This document shows, one piece after another, positions 44,687 to 53,801 of a stretch of 63,982 bases of DNA. Numbering within the stretch: the first letter of the stretch is position 1; the number at the start of each line of letters is the position of its first letter. The notes beneath the pieces were generated by a model. The model was not told the origin of the DNA. It was given only the letters and a program-made list of their open reading frames with translations, and made no database searches. A program made the position numbers and the translations under genes. The stretch spans positions 1 to 63,982 of the forward strand of contig JASBUR010000048.1 of assembly GCA_030147805.1 (NCBI GenBank), written 5' to 3'. This stretch comes from Sphingomonadaceae bacterium. GTDB taxonomy: Bacteria; Pseudomonadota; Alphaproteobacteria; Sphingomonadales; Sphingomonadaceae.

Positions 44687-44715
44687 CCTATACATTTTGC
44701 GGGCAAGCCTCACAA
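44687..44715 (-). promoter_or_regulatory. Candidate dksA promoter
   Basis: On the minus strand TTGTGA (44715-44710) and TATAGG (44692-44687) are 17 bp apart. The predicted start lies near 44680, giving a leader of about 70 nt before the dksA ATG. Confidence 0.5.
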
Positions 44716-44767
44716 GCGGAACTGAGCGGTAGCGGAAGCGTGATGAGCGCGGGCTTAACGCGCAAGC

Positions 44768-44805
44768 AAAAGCGGCCGCGGCGCCTCGGCGCCGCGGCCG
44801 TTTTT
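44768..44805. terminator. Terminator of the host-attachment-family gene
   Basis: A 13-bp perfect stem (CGGCCGCGGCGCC with its complement, 2-base loop that must open further) has T-runs on both sides: TTTT on the minus strand, TTTTT on the plus. It lies just beyond the stop of the minus-strand gene. Confidence 0.8.
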
Positions 44806-44811
44806 ACCGAG

Positions 44812-45297
44812 TCAGGCCGTGCCTTTGGTCTCGCTGCTGGCAATCAGCTTCTCGATCTCGTCGGTCGGGCGGTTGGCGAAATCCTTGGCGATCTCGCCGA
44901 TCAGCCGCGCCTCGACCTCCTTGTGATAATGTTTGCGCAGCTCGCCCAGCGCCTTGGGCGGCGCGACGACGATCAGCTGCGAGAACTCGTTGCGCAATGC
45001 CCGCATCCTCAGCATTTCCGCGGTCTCGGCGGCGAAGCGGTCTTCCTCGAGCTGGTGGAAATCGGTCTCCTCATAGCCCGAGCGGTTGCTGGCGCCGGCA
45101 TTCGACCTGCCGCTGCCCTTCGAACCCGAAAAGGTCGTCCCCGGCTCGTCGGTCGCCATGTCTTCGCGGGCCGGCACGTTCTGCTCTTCGTGGGTCACGA
45201 CCTCGAGCTTGGGAAACTTTTCGTCGCCCTGGTTGCGGAACAGCAGCATCTTGCGTCCGTCGGCCACTACCACCATCGCATCGTGCGGAATTTCCAT
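44812..45297 (-). CDS. Host-attachment family protein
   Basis: The 161-residue protein matches the 'protein required for attachment to host cells' family (Host_attach). Features: an N-terminal strand with VVVADGRKMLLFRN (about 9-22), a loop rich in Gly/Ser (about 55-72), a helix FHQLEEDRFAAETAEMLRM and a second sheet QLIVVAPPKALGELRKHYHKEVEARLIGEIAKD, then a short tail. The fold resembles release-factor eRF1-like domains. There is no signal peptide, so despite the name it is probably cytosolic. It is divergent from serS. Confidence 0.85.
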   Translation of the reverse strand: MEIPHDAMVVVADGRKMLLFRNQGDEKFPKLEVVTHEEQNVPAREDMATDEPGTTFSGSKGSGRSNAGASNRSGYEETDFHQLEEDRFAAETAEMLRMRALRNEFSQLIVVAPPKALGELRKHYHKEVEARLIGEIAKDFANRPTDEIEKLIASSETKGTA

Positions 45298-45353
45298 CGT
45301 CTACCTCCATTCAATCGAGTCCTGAACGCACCGGAATCGCGAGCGGTTGCGAC

Positions 45354-45382
45354 TTGGCAAAAACGGCCCGGCCCGTCATAGC
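45354..45382 (+). promoter_or_regulatory. Candidate serS promoter very close to the start codon
   Basis: TTGGCA (45354-45359) and CATAGC (45377-45382) are 17 bp apart. The predicted start falls at 45389-45391, essentially on the serS ATG, and no ribosome site precedes that ATG. The transcript may be leaderless. Confidence 0.35.
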
Positions 45383-45390
45383 GTCGGGTC

Positions 45391-46671
45391 ATGCACGACA
45401 TTCGCTATATCCGCGCCGAGCCGAAGGCGTTCGATGCCGCATTGGCGCGTCGCGGCGTGGAGCCGGCGGCGGAGCGCATCCTCGCCTACGACACCGGCCT
45501 GCGCGGTCTCCTGACCGAACTCCAGGCGGGCCAGGCGCGCCGCAACGAGGCGTCGAAGGCGATCGGTGCCGCCAAGGCATCGAAGGACGAAGCGACGGCG
45601 CAGGCGTTGATGGCCGAGGTCGCCACGCTCAAGCAGCGGCTTCCCGAGCTCGAGATGGCCGAACGCACGCTCGCCGAGACGCTGCAGGCCGAGCTCGCCG
45701 CGCTGCCCAACCTCCCGGCCGACGAGGTCCCGGAAGGCGCCGACGAGAGCGGCAACGTCGTGGTCCACACGAAGGGCGAGCCGCGCCGTCCCGATTTTGC
45801 GGCGCGCGAGCATGATGCGCTCGGCGAGGCGCTCGGGCTCGATTTCGACGCGGCCGCGGCGATCTCGGGCAGCCGCTTCGCGGTGCTGCGCGGGCAGATG
45901 GCACGCCTCCACCGCGCGCTCGGCCAGTATATGCTCGACGTGCAGACGCGCGAGCATGGCTATACCGAGGTGATCCCGCCGCTGCTGGTTCGCGACGAGG
46001 CGGTGTTCGGCACCGGCCAGCTGCCCAAGTTCGCCGAGGATCTGTTCCGCACTACCGACGGCCGCTGGCTGATCCCCACCGCCGAGGTGTCGCTGACCAA
46101 CCTCGTGCGCGAGCGCATCCTGTCGGGCGACGAGCTGCCGCTGCGCTTCGCGGCGCTGACGCCCTGTTTCCGGTCGGAAGCAGGCGCCGCCGGGCGCGAC
46201 ACGCGCGGCCTCATCCGCCAGCATCAGTTCGAGAAGGTCGAGCTGGTATCGATCGCCGCGCCCGACCAGTCGGAAGCCGAACATGAGCGGATGACCGGCT
46301 GCGCGGAGGCGATCCTCGACCGGCTCGGACTCGCCTATCGCCGCATGCTGCTGTGCACCGGCGACATGGGCTTCACGGCGCGCAAGACCTACGACCTCGA
46401 GGTCTGGCTGCCCGGCGCCGGCCAGTATCGCGAGATCAGCAGCTGCTCGAACTGCGGCGATTTCCAGGGCCGCCGCATGAACGCGCGCTTCAAGCGCGAG
46501 GGCGACAAGGCCACGACCTTCGTCCACACGCTCAACGGATCGGGGCTCGCGGTCGGCCGCACGCTCGTCGCAGTGCTCGAAACCTACCAGCAGGCTGACG
46601 GTTCGGTGGCGATCCCCGACGTGCTTCACCCCTATATGGGCGGCTTGAACAGGCTGGAGCCCGCAGCGTGA
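45391..46671 (+). CDS. serS: Serine--tRNA ligase
   Basis: SerRS charges tRNA-Ser (and tRNA-Sec) with serine. The 426-residue class II enzyme has the N-terminal coiled-coil arm (about 28-100) that binds the long variable arm of tRNA-Ser. The catalytic core follows: [12 protein letters not shown], motif 2 [25 protein letters not shown] and motif 3 [16 protein letters not shown] near residues 382-398. Its stop overlaps the surE start by four bases. Confidence 0.97.
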   Translation: MHDIRYIRAEPKAFDAALARRGVEPAAERILAYDTGLRGLLTELQAGQARRNEASKAIGAAKASKDEATAQALMAEVATLKQRLPELEMAERTLAETLQAELAALPNLPADEVPEGADESGNVVVHTKGEPRRPDFAAREHDALGEALGLDFDAAAAISGSRFAVLRGQMARLHRALGQYMLDVQTREHGYTEVIPPLLVRDEAVFGTGQLPKFAEDLFRTTDGRWLIPTAEVSLTNLVRERILSGDELPLRFAALTPCFRSEAGAAGRDTRGLIRQHQFEKVELVSIAAPDQSEAEHERMTGCAEAILDRLGLAYRRMLLCTGDMGFTARKTYDLEVWLPGAGQYREISSCSNCGDFQGRRMNARFKREGDKATTFVHTLNGSGLAVGRTLVAVLETYQQADGSVAIPDVLHPYMGGLNRLEPAA

Positions 46672-47456
46672 GGATCCTCGTCACCAACGACGACGGCGTA
46701 CATGCGCCGGGGATCGAGGTGCTCGAGGCGATCGCCCGCGAACTGTCCGACGACGTGTGGATCGTCGGCCCCGCCGAGGAACAGTCGGGCGCCGGTCATT
46801 CGCTGACGCTCGCCGACCCGGTGCGCATCCGCCAGCTGTCCGAGCGACGCTATGCAGTGCGCGGCACCCCGACCGACAGCGTCATGCTCGGCATCGGCGT
46901 GGTGATGAAGGATCTGCGCCCCGACCTCGTGCTGTCGGGCGTCAACCGTGGCGCCAACCTCGCCGAGGACGTCACCTACTCGGGCACCGTCTCGGCGGCG
47001 ATGGAGGGCACGCTCGCCGGGGTGCGCTCGGTGGCGCTCAGTCAGACCTTCGGCGACCCCGATGGCGAGTTCGAGCCCTTCGCCTGCGCGCGCGCCTGGG
47101 GCGCCAGCGTCGTGCGCGCGCTGATCAAGATCGACTGGGCGAAGGGCGTGCTGATGAACGTCAACTTCCCGCCGGTCGGGCCGAGCGCGGTGCGCGGCAT
47201 CCGCGTCACCGAGCAGGGCTTCCACGACTATGGCCGGCTGATCATCGACGAGCGCCAGGACATGCGCGGCACGCCCTATTACTGGTTCGGCCTCGGCCCC
47301 GACGCGACGCAGCCCGGCCACGAGACCGATTTGAAGGCGATCCGCGAGGGGTTCATCTCGGTGACGCCGCTGCACCTCGACCTGACGCATCATCCGACAA
47401 TCGCCGCGCTGCGCGATGCCCTCGGCGATTTCGCGACGCCGGGGGGGCCGGGCTAG
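46668..47456 (+). CDS. surE: 5'/3'-nucleotidase SurE
   Basis: SurE is a metal-dependent phosphatase acting on nucleoside monophosphates, needed for stationary-phase survival in some bacteria. The 262-residue product begins [15 protein letters not shown], with the metal-binding D8-D9, and has [25 protein letters not shown] and a late ITPL-type segment ([14 protein letters not shown]). GTG start in a GTGA overlap with serS. No pcm gene follows as it often does; the nlpD-like gene follows directly after 4 bases. Confidence 0.95.
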   Translation: MRILVTNDDGVHAPGIEVLEAIARELSDDVWIVGPAEEQSGAGHSLTLADPVRIRQLSERRYAVRGTPTDSVMLGIGVVMKDLRPDLVLSGVNRGANLAEDVTYSGTVSAAMEGTLAGVRSVALSQTFGDPDGEFEPFACARAWGASVVRALIKIDWAKGVLMNVNFPPVGPSAVRGIRVTEQGFHDYGRLIIDERQDMRGTPYYWFGLGPDATQPGHETDLKAIREGFISVTPLHLDLTHHPTIAALRDALGDFATPGGPG

Positions 47457-47460
47457 TCGG

Positions 47461-48549
47461 ATGCTTCAGGGTCCCATCACCCTTGGCCGTCATCCCGGCG
47501 AAGGCCGGGACCCGGGACGGCGACCGGCCTGGGTCCCCGCCTTCGCCACGCTGACGGCCTTGGTGTTGGTCGGGTGCAGCCAGCCGCGCACGCCTGTTCC
47601 CGCCACCCGGCCTGCGCCCGCTGCCGTCGTGCAGAAGCCGGCGCCGAAGCCCGCCTGGGTGGCACGCAAGGTCGTCGCCGACGGAGCCGAGGTCGCGCCG
47701 AGCCGCGTCACCGTGGCGCGCGGCGACAGCCTCAGCCGGATCGCCCAACGCACCGGGACGAGCGTCGGCGCGCTCGCCGTCGAGAACCGGCTGGCGCCGC
47801 CCTATATCCTGCAGCCCGGGCAGGTGATCCGCGTTCCCGGCGGCCGCTATCACAAGGTCAAGCCCGGCGAGACCGGCATCGCGATCGCGCAGGCCTATGG
47901 TGTGCGCTGGTCGACGGTGGCCACCGCCAACCAGCTGTCGCCGCCCTATACGCTCGAGGTCGGCGACGTCCTCCGCCTGCCGACGCGCCAGGTCGTCGCC
48001 GCCATGTCGCTCGCCGAGCGCGCCAAGGCCTTCACGCTCGACATCGACGATCTCATCACCGGTTCGGAGCCGGCCGAGCCGGTCCGTTCCGCCGGCTCCC
48101 CGCCGCCCCGACCGACGTCGCCGCCGCCGGTCGCCGAACCCGCGACCTTCGCTGGCCGCTTCTTCTGGCCGCTCGAGGGACAGATCCTGTCGCGCTTCGG
48201 CGCCAAGCCCGCCGGGCGCTATAATGACGGGATCAACATCCGGACGCCCGCCGGAACGCCGGTCAAGGCGGCGGCGGACGGCGTGGTCGCCTACGCCGGC
48301 GACGGCATCGCCGGCTTCGGCGGGCTGATACTGCTCAAGCATGGCGACGGCTGGGTCACCGCCTATGCGCATGCCGAGGAATTGCTGGTCGCGCGCGGCG
48401 ACAAGGTGAAGCGCGGCGACATCGTGGCGCGGGCCGGCGCGACCGGGTCGGTTGACGAACCGCAGCTTCATTTCGAAATAAGGCGCGGCCGAACCCCGGT
48501 CGATCCGCTAAAGCATCTGCCGGCGCGCGGCAGCAGCGCACTCAACTGA
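47461..48549 (+). CDS. NlpD-like LytM lipoprotein, amidase activator type
   Basis: The 362-residue product is a lipoprotein (lipobox LVGC, C39) with two LysM repeats (about 80-125 and 129-175; [21 protein letters not shown] and [19 protein letters not shown]) and a C-terminal M23/LytM domain. The zinc site is degenerate: the H..D pair is N255 and N259 (YNDGIN), and HxH is Q335-x-H337. So it is not a peptidase but probably an amidase activator like NlpD/EnvC at the division site. Its first 30 residues are encoded by an intergenic palindromic repeat (47487-47557), so the true signal-peptide start is uncertain; ATG 47461 is the first after surE. Confidence 0.85.
   Translation: MLQGPITLGRHPGEGRDPGRRPAWVPAFATLTALVLVGCSQPRTPVPATRPAPAAVVQKPAPKPAWVARKVVADGAEVAPSRVTVARGDSLSRIAQRTGTSVGALAVENRLAPPYILQPGQVIRVPGGRYHKVKPGETGIAIAQAYGVRWSTVATANQLSPPYTLEVGDVLRLPTRQVVAAMSLAERAKAFTLDIDDLITGSEPAEPVRSAGSPPPRPTSPPPVAEPATFAGRFFWPLEGQILSRFGAKPAGRYNDGINIRTPAGTPVKAAADGVVAYAGDGIAGFGGLILLKHGDGWVTAYAHAEELLVARGDKVKRGDIVARAGATGSVDEPQLHFEIRRGRTPVDPLKHLPARGSSALN
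47487..47557. repeat. Intergenic-type palindromic repeat inside the 5' end of the nlpD-like gene
   Basis: Arms of 27 bp (47487-47513 and 47531-47557; CCGTCATCCCGGCGAAGG... with its complement, 4 mismatches) surround a 17-base centre. It belongs to the same class as the copy at 53693-53765. It lies in the reading frame of the lipoprotein and encodes residues 9-32, ahead of the hydrophobic signal core. Confidence 0.8.
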
Positions 48550-48554
48550 GGTCC

Positions 48555-49892
48555 ATGGCCACAAGATTACCCGAAGCGCCGAAGGTCGGCATGGTGTCGC
48601 TCGGCTGCCCCAAGGCGCTGGTCGACAGCGAGCGCATCCTGACCAAGCTCAGGAGCGACGGCTATGCGATGTCCGCCGACTATGCCGGCGCCGACGTCGT
48701 GCTCGTCAATACCTGCGGCTTCCTCGACAGCGCCAAGGCAGAGAGCCTTGCGGCGATCGGCGAGGCGATCGCCGAGAACGGCCGCGTCATCGTCACCGGC
48801 TGCATGGGCAACGAAGCCGACGTGATCCGCGCGCGCTTCCCGCAGGTGCTCGCGGTCACCGGCGCGGCGCAATATGAGCAGGTGGTCGACGCGGTGCACG
48901 CGGCGGCGCCGCCGGTGCCGTCGCCCTATATCGATCTCGTCCCCGAGGCCGGGCTCAAGCTGACGCCGCGCCACTACAGCTATCTGAAGATCTCGGAGGG
49001 CTGCAACCACCGCTGCAAATTCTGCATCATCCCGTCGATCCGCGGCGACCTCGTCAGCCGTCCGGCGAATGCGATCGTTCGCGAGGCGGAAAAACTGGTG
49101 GCGGCGGGCACCAAGGAGCTGCTGGTCATCAGCCAGGACACCTCGGCCTATGGCGTCGACATCCGCCATGCCGCGTCGATGCTGGCGGGACGCGAGATCC
49201 GCGCGCACATCACCGACCTGGCGCGCGCGCTGGGGGAGACCGGCGCCTGGGTAAGGTTGCACTATGTCTATCCCTACCCGCATGTCGACGAGCTGATCCC
49301 GCTGATGGCGGAGGGGCTGATCCTCCCCTATCTCGACATCCCCTTCCAGCACGCCTCGCCGAGCGTGCTGCGCGCGATGCGCCGCCCGGCGAACGAGGCC
49401 AAGGTGCTCGAGCGCATCCGCCGCTGGCGCGACATCTGCCCCGACATCGCGCTGCGTTCGACCTTCATCGTCGGCTTCCCCGGCGAGACCGAAGAGGACG
49501 TCGCCTATCTGCTCGACTGGCTCGAGGAAGCGCAGCTCGATCGCGTCGGCTGCTTCAAATATGAGGCGGTCGAGGGCGCGGCGGCCAACGCGCTGCCCGG
49601 CGCCGTTCCCGAAGAGGTCAAGCAGGCGCGCTGGGAACGCTTCATGGCGACGCAGGCGCGCATCTCGGCGGCCAAGCTGCAGGCCAGGATCGGCCGCACG
49701 CTCGAGATCATCATCGACGAGGTCGACGATGAAGGTGGCGCCACCGGCCGGTCGAAGGCCGACGCCCCCGAGATCGACGGACAGGTCCACCTGCGCGACG
49801 CAGCGAGTCTCGCGGTCGGCGACATCGTCGCCGTGCAGGTCGAGGACGCCGACGACTATGATCTGTTCGGCGTGCCGGTTGCCCCGATCTGA
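48555..49892 (+). CDS. rimO: Ribosomal protein S12 methylthiotransferase
   Basis: RimO adds a methylthio group to Asp of ribosomal protein S12, using two iron-sulfur clusters and S-adenosylmethionine. The 445-residue product has the N-terminal UPF0004 domain with its three Cys ([32 protein letters not shown]), the radical-SAM CxxxCxxC ([10 protein letters not shown], about 153-162) and a C-terminal TRAM domain (about 375-445). Residues LGCPK and DSE mark RimO rather than MiaB. It follows the nlpD-like gene by five bases. Confidence 0.97.
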   Translation: MATRLPEAPKVGMVSLGCPKALVDSERILTKLRSDGYAMSADYAGADVVLVNTCGFLDSAKAESLAAIGEAIAENGRVIVTGCMGNEADVIRARFPQVLAVTGAAQYEQVVDAVHAAAPPVPSPYIDLVPEAGLKLTPRHYSYLKISEGCNHRCKFCIIPSIRGDLVSRPANAIVREAEKLVAAGTKELLVISQDTSAYGVDIRHAASMLAGREIRAHITDLARALGETGAWVRLHYVYPYPHVDELIPLMAEGLILPYLDIPFQHASPSVLRAMRRPANEAKVLERIRRWRDICPDIALRSTFIVGFPGETEEDVAYLLDWLEEAQLDRVGCFKYEAVEGAAANALPGAVPEEVKQARWERFMATQARISAAKLQARIGRTLEIIIDEVDDEGGATGRSKADAPEIDGQVHLRDAASLAVGDIVAVQVEDADDYDLFGVPVAPI

Positions 49893-49929
49893 GCCTTCAC
49901 CCGCGCCGTCAGCCCGGAAGGGGATGAGA

Positions 49930-51315
49930 ATGACCGACTTTGCCAGTCTGTTGCAGCCCGATCGCAAGCAGGACGCCCGGACCATCCATGTCGTCGATGC
50001 CAAGGGTTTCGACGCCTGGCTCGGCAGCCAGTCGGCGCGCGCCCGCGCCGCGGCCGAGGCGGCGCGCTTCACGGGCAAGGCCGGCGAATTCGCGCTGCTG
50101 CCGGGCGACGGCGTCGACGACTGGGCGGTGGGACTCGGCGTCAAGGACGCGGGCGAGCTCGCCACCTGGGATCTCGCCGGCGCCGTCGCGCGGCTGCCGG
50201 CCGGCAGCTACCGCCTTGCCGACGGCAAACCGGGCGCCGGCGCGCTCGGCTGGCTGCTCGCGCACTATAAGTTCGACCGCTACCTGACCGAGAAGAAACC
50301 CGTCGACAGCCGCGTGCTGCTGTCGAGCGAGCCGGCGACGATCGAGGAGGCGGTGCGCTTCGCGCAGGCCAGCGCCCTGGTGCGCGACCTGGTCAACACC
50401 CCCGCCGAGGATCTCGGCCCCGCCGAGCTCGCCGCCGCTACCGAGGCACAGGCCGCCGAGTTCGGCGCCAAGGTTGCCGTCGTACAGGGCGAGGCGCTCA
50501 AGGACGGCTATCCGGCGATCCATGCCGTCGGGCGCGCCGCCGACAAGGCGCCGCGGCTGATCGACCTGAGCTGGGGAGATCCGTCGCATCGCAGGCTGAC
50601 GCTCGTCGGCAAGGGCGTGTGCTTCGATTCGGGCGGACTCGACATCAAGCCGGCGTCGGGCATGGCGACGATGAAGAAGGACATGGGCGGCGCGGCGCAC
50701 GCGCTGGCGCTCGCGCGAATCGTCATGCAGCGCCAGCTGCCGGTGCGGCTGCGGCTGCTGATCCCGGCGGTCGAGAATGCGATCGCCGGCAATGCCTTCC
50801 GGCCCGGCGACGTGCTGCGGACGCGCAAGGGCCTGTCGGTCGAGATCGGCAACACCGATGCCGAAGGCCGGCTGATCCTGTGCGACGCGCTCGCCGCGGC
50901 GCAGGAGGACCAGCCCGACTTGGTCCTCGACTTCGCGACGCTGACCGGTGCGGCGCGCGTCGCGCTCGGCCCCGAGCTGCCGGCGCTGTTCGCCAACGAC
51001 GATTCGGTGGCCGAGGGCCTGCTCGCCGCCGGGCGCGAGGTGGCCGACCCGATGTGGCGCCTGCCGCTGTGGGAACCGTACCGCGACATGCTCAAATCCG
51101 AGGTCGCCGACGTCAACAATGCCGGCGAGGGCGGCTTCGCCGGCGCGATCACCGCCGCGCTGTTCCTGGCGAAGTTCGTCGACGCCAAGACGCCCTGGGC
51201 GCACATCGATCTCTTCGCCTGGCAGCCGTCCGCCAAGCCCGGCCGGCCGAAGGGCGGCGAGGCGATGACGCTGCGCGCCGCCTGGCGCTTTCTCGAGGCG
51301 CGTTACCGCAGCTAG
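49930..51315 (+). CDS. Leucyl aminopeptidase family protein (M17)
   Basis: The 461-residue cytosolic exopeptidase of family M17 removes N-terminal residues from peptides. The C-terminal catalytic domain shows VGKGVCFDSGGLDIKPASGMATMKKDMGGAA (Lys and first Asp metal ligands) and the family signature NTDAEGRLILCDAL (about 313-326). The N-terminal macro-like domain is short, like that of the PepB/YPO-type members. ATG 49930 has GGGG 7 bases upstream; ATG 49924 two codons earlier is also possible. The gene stands after rimO with a 37-base gap. Confidence 0.93.
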   Translation: MTDFASLLQPDRKQDARTIHVVDAKGFDAWLGSQSARARAAAEAARFTGKAGEFALLPGDGVDDWAVGLGVKDAGELATWDLAGAVARLPAGSYRLADGKPGAGALGWLLAHYKFDRYLTEKKPVDSRVLLSSEPATIEEAVRFAQASALVRDLVNTPAEDLGPAELAAATEAQAAEFGAKVAVVQGEALKDGYPAIHAVGRAADKAPRLIDLSWGDPSHRRLTLVGKGVCFDSGGLDIKPASGMATMKKDMGGAAHALALARIVMQRQLPVRLRLLIPAVENAIAGNAFRPGDVLRTRKGLSVEIGNTDAEGRLILCDALAAAQEDQPDLVLDFATLTGAARVALGPELPALFANDDSVAEGLLAAGREVADPMWRLPLWEPYRDMLKSEVADVNNAGEGGFAGAITAALFLAKFVDAKTPWAHIDLFAWQPSAKPGRPKGGEAMTLRAAWRFLEARYRS

Positions 51316-51443
51316 GTGGCCGGTCGCCGATTTTTGAAGCTATTTCGCAACGGAAACGCTGCTGGTCCGTTACCTTTGGACTGTTGAGTGAGCGTGACGC
51401 CCCCGGAACCCCGGGACGTTCGCAGGCGTTGAGGATGCGTATT

Positions 51444-51845
51444 ATGGCTTCAGAAGCACAGCGGAGCGGCGGCGCGCTAGCGCCGCTCGCTGACTGGATG
51501 GAAACGCTGATCGGCTATGTTCAGTCGGCGCGACCGGATCTCACGAACCGTCAGATGGCGTTGCTGATGCTGGTCTATCTCACCGACGGCCCGCACACCG
51601 TACGCGGTCTGGCAGCGAAACTCCGCGTATCGAAGCCCGTCGTGACGCGCGCCTTGAATACGCTGGGCGCGCTCGGCTACCTTCGCCGCCAGAAGGATGA
51701 AAGCGACCTGCGCAACATTTTCGTGGAGCGGACCCAGAAGGGTCATCAGTTTCTCGAAGAGTTCGCCGGCCTGATCGAGCGGGCGGACAAGAATGGCGCC
51801 AGTCGGCAGCGCACCAAGCAGGGCGAGGCCCGCATCACGCATTAG
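51444..51845 (+). CDS. MarR-type winged-helix regulator
   Basis: The 133-residue protein has a MarR winged helix: RPDLTNRQMALLMLVYLTDG, the recognition region HTVRGLAAKLRVSKPVVTRALNTLGALGYL (about 52-81) and a wing with KDESDLRNIFVERTQKG. The N- and C-terminal dimerisation helices are present. ATG 51444 has GAGG 9 bases upstream; ATG 51435 is in frame. The effector is unknown. The cell-wall hydrolase gene begins just after the stop. Confidence 0.85.
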   Translation: MASEAQRSGGALAPLADWMETLIGYVQSARPDLTNRQMALLMLVYLTDGPHTVRGLAAKLRVSKPVVTRALNTLGALGYLRRQKDESDLRNIFVERTQKGHQFLEEFAGLIERADKNGASRQRTKQGEARITH

Positions 51846-51846
51846 C

Positions 51847-52692
51847 GTGGCGCGGCTTTGCGGCCCATCGCCGGCACTCGATCGCCGCGTCCATGCCTTC
51901 CGCCGCGATCTCGCGGACGTGGCGCTCGCCGGGGATTATGCCGCGGCGTCCTACGCCAAGCCCGCCCGGCTGAGCTGTGTGGCGGCGCGTACCATGGTGC
52001 GCGCCGCGCCGCGTTGCGACGCCGGGGCCGGTAGCGAGCTGCTGCGCGGCGAGCCCTTCCTGGCGATGGAGATCGGCAGCGAATGGGCCTGGGGCTATTG
52101 CGGCGCCGATCGCTACGTCGGCTATGTGCCCGCGGCCACGGTTGGTCCGGCGATCGCCCCCACCCACCGTGTCTGCGCCGCCAGCGCGCTGCTGTTTGGC
52201 ACCCCCGACGTCCGCTCTGCCCATCTCGGCGAGCTGCCCTTCGGCGCGCTGGTTTCGTCGCACGGACGCGACGGGGCTTTTCATCGCGTCGACGGCGGTC
52301 TCGTCCATGATCGGCACCTCGCCCCGATCGGCACGACGCTCGCCGATCCGGTCGACACCGCAAAGCTCTTCCTCGGATCGCCCTATCTCTGGGGCGGGCG
52401 CACGCGCTGGGGCATCGACTGTTCGGGGCTCGTCCAGATGGCGCTCGGCGCCGCCGGCATGGCGGCCCCGCGCGACAGCGACATGCAGTTCGACGCGCTC
52501 GGCCAGCCGGTCGGCGAACCGCGCCGCGGCGACCTCGCCTTCTTTCCCGGCCATGTCGGCATCATGGTCGACGGCGAAAATCTGCTGCACGCCAACGCCT
52601 ATTGGATGGCGACGGTCATCGAACCATTGTCGACGGTGATCGAACGCTCGGCGGGCGACGGTCGTCCGCTGACGGCGTTCAAGCGACTCTAG
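51847..52692 (+). CDS. NlpC/P60-family cell-wall hydrolase
   Basis: The 281-residue protein has two SH3-like domains (about 15-155; ASYAKPARLSCVAARTM and GYVPAATVG) and a C-terminal NlpC/P60 cysteine peptidase with WGGRTRWGIDCSGLVQMAL (catalytic Cys) and FFPGHVGIMVDGENLLHAN (catalytic His). It should cleave the stem peptide of peptidoglycan (gamma-D-Glu-diamino acid bond). No signal peptide is visible, so it may act on recycled muropeptides or be exported otherwise. GTG 51847 starts one base after the regulator; ATG 51793, overlapping it by 53 bases, is the alternative. It overlaps mltG (convergent) by four bases. Confidence 0.85.
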   Translation: MARLCGPSPALDRRVHAFRRDLADVALAGDYAAASYAKPARLSCVAARTMVRAAPRCDAGAGSELLRGEPFLAMEIGSEWAWGYCGADRYVGYVPAATVGPAIAPTHRVCAASALLFGTPDVRSAHLGELPFGALVSSHGRDGAFHRVDGGLVHDRHLAPIGTTLADPVDTAKLFLGSPYLWGGRTRWGIDCSGLVQMALGAAGMAAPRDSDMQFDALGQPVGEPRRGDLAFFPGHVGIMVDGENLLHANAYWMATVIEPLSTVIERSAGDGRPLTAFKRL

Positions 52693-53657
52693 CGGATTTC
52701 GCCGCGCGCGCGGCGGATCGCGCGCCACTTGACGACATTGTCATTGTGCTCGGACAGCGTGTTGGCGAACACATGCCCGCCGGTGCCGTCCGCCACGAAG
52801 TAGAGCGCGGGAGTCGCTGCCGGGTCGAGCACCGCCGCGATCGATTCGCGCCCCGGATTGGCGATCGGCCCCTTCGGCAGCCCGGCGCGCGCATAGGTAT
52901 TGTAGCCATTGTCGGCGCGAAGTTCGGAGCGAAGGATGCGCCGGCCGAGCGGCTTGCCCTTGGTTACCGGATAGATGACGGTCGGATCGGCATCGAGCTT
53001 CATGCCGATGCGCAGGCGGTTGGAATAGACGCCGGCGACCATTCGCCGTTCGGACGGTTTGCCGGTTTCCTTTTCGACCACCGACGCGAGCGTGATCGCC
53101 TCCTCGGGCGTCTTCACCACCGTCGTCGGTTTGCGGGCGGCCCACAGCTCGGCGAGCGTCTTGTCCATCGCTGCCTGCATGCGGTCGAGCACCGCCTGGC
53201 GCGACTCGCCGCGCTCGAAGGCGTAGGTGTCGGGAAGCACCGAGCCCTCACGCGGCACCGCGATGTCGCCGGTCAGCGTCTCTTCGGCCTTCAGCCGTTC
53301 GTACACGAGGATCGACGGCATGCCCTCGGGGACCGTCAGCAAATATTGGATCGCGGCGCCCGACTGCAGGATCGACAGGATCGAGGCGGCGCTAGCGCGG
53401 CGGGGGATTTCATATTCGCCGAAGCGGATCGGCGCGGTCCCGCCGAACAGCTTGGCGTCGAGCCGGAACAATGCCGCCGAGCGAATTGCGCCCGCCGCCT
53501 CGAGCGTGTCGGCCGCCGAATAGACCGAGCTGCCGCGGTCGATCTGCACGCGCAGCGGTTCGTCGTTCGGGCCGGGGCCGTACCAGGAGCCGAGGACGAA
53601 CAGCACCGCGCCGACGGCGATCGCGATGGCGACGAGGAACAGCGACCGGATCTTCAC
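52689..53657 (-). CDS. mltG: Endolytic murein transglycosylase MltG
   Basis: MltG cuts nascent glycan strands at the inner membrane and may end their growth. The 322-residue product has one membrane anchor (about 5-24) and the YceG/MltG domain with ASVVEKETG (catalytic Glu) and LRADNGYNTYARAGLPKGPIANPG near the end. GTG 53657 is the likely start (MKIRSLFLVAIAIAVG); the frame stays open to 53720 but those codons (MDPRLRGDDDE) come from an intergenic repeat. It ends the fab operon, as in many proteobacteria where it follows fabF/pabC. Confidence 0.92.
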   Translation of the reverse strand: MKIRSLFLVAIAIAVGAVLFVLGSWYGPGPNDEPLRVQIDRGSSVYSAADTLEAAGAIRSAALFRLDAKLFGGTAPIRFGEYEIPRRASAASILSILQSGAAIQYLLTVPEGMPSILVYERLKAEETLTGDIAVPREGSVLPDTYAFERGESRQAVLDRMQAAMDKTLAELWAARKPTTVVKTPEEAITLASVVEKETGKPSERRMVAGVYSNRLRIGMKLDADPTVIYPVTKGKPLGRRILRSELRADNGYNTYARAGLPKGPIANPGRESIAAVLDPAATPALYFVADGTGGHVFANTLSEHNDNVVKWRAIRRARGEIR

Positions 53658-53692
53658 GCTGCAGGCTTCTTCACGCCGACTCCATTCTTCAT

Positions 53693-53765
53693 CGTCATCC
53701 CCGCGAAGGCGAGGATCCATGGCTGACGTCGCTGGGAATGGATCCCCGCCTTCGCGGGGATGACG
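53693..53765. repeat. Intergenic palindromic repeat between fabF and mltG
   Basis: Arms of 28 bp (53693-53720, CGTCATCCCCGCGAAGGC..., and 53738-53765, its complement) differ at one position and flank a 17-base centre. It sits in the 144-base gap and would form a very stable hairpin in the mRNA. It is the same class as 47487-47557. Confidence 0.85.
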
Positions 53766-53801
53766 ACAGGAGGGAGGGAAGCACGCACGGAAGCGGCGGC
53801 G

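Noticed and set aside
44812..45297. Host-attachment protein as a sign of a symbiosis or phage island
   Set aside because: Composition matches its surroundings and the neighbours are housekeeping genes; the family is common in free-living alphaproteobacteria.
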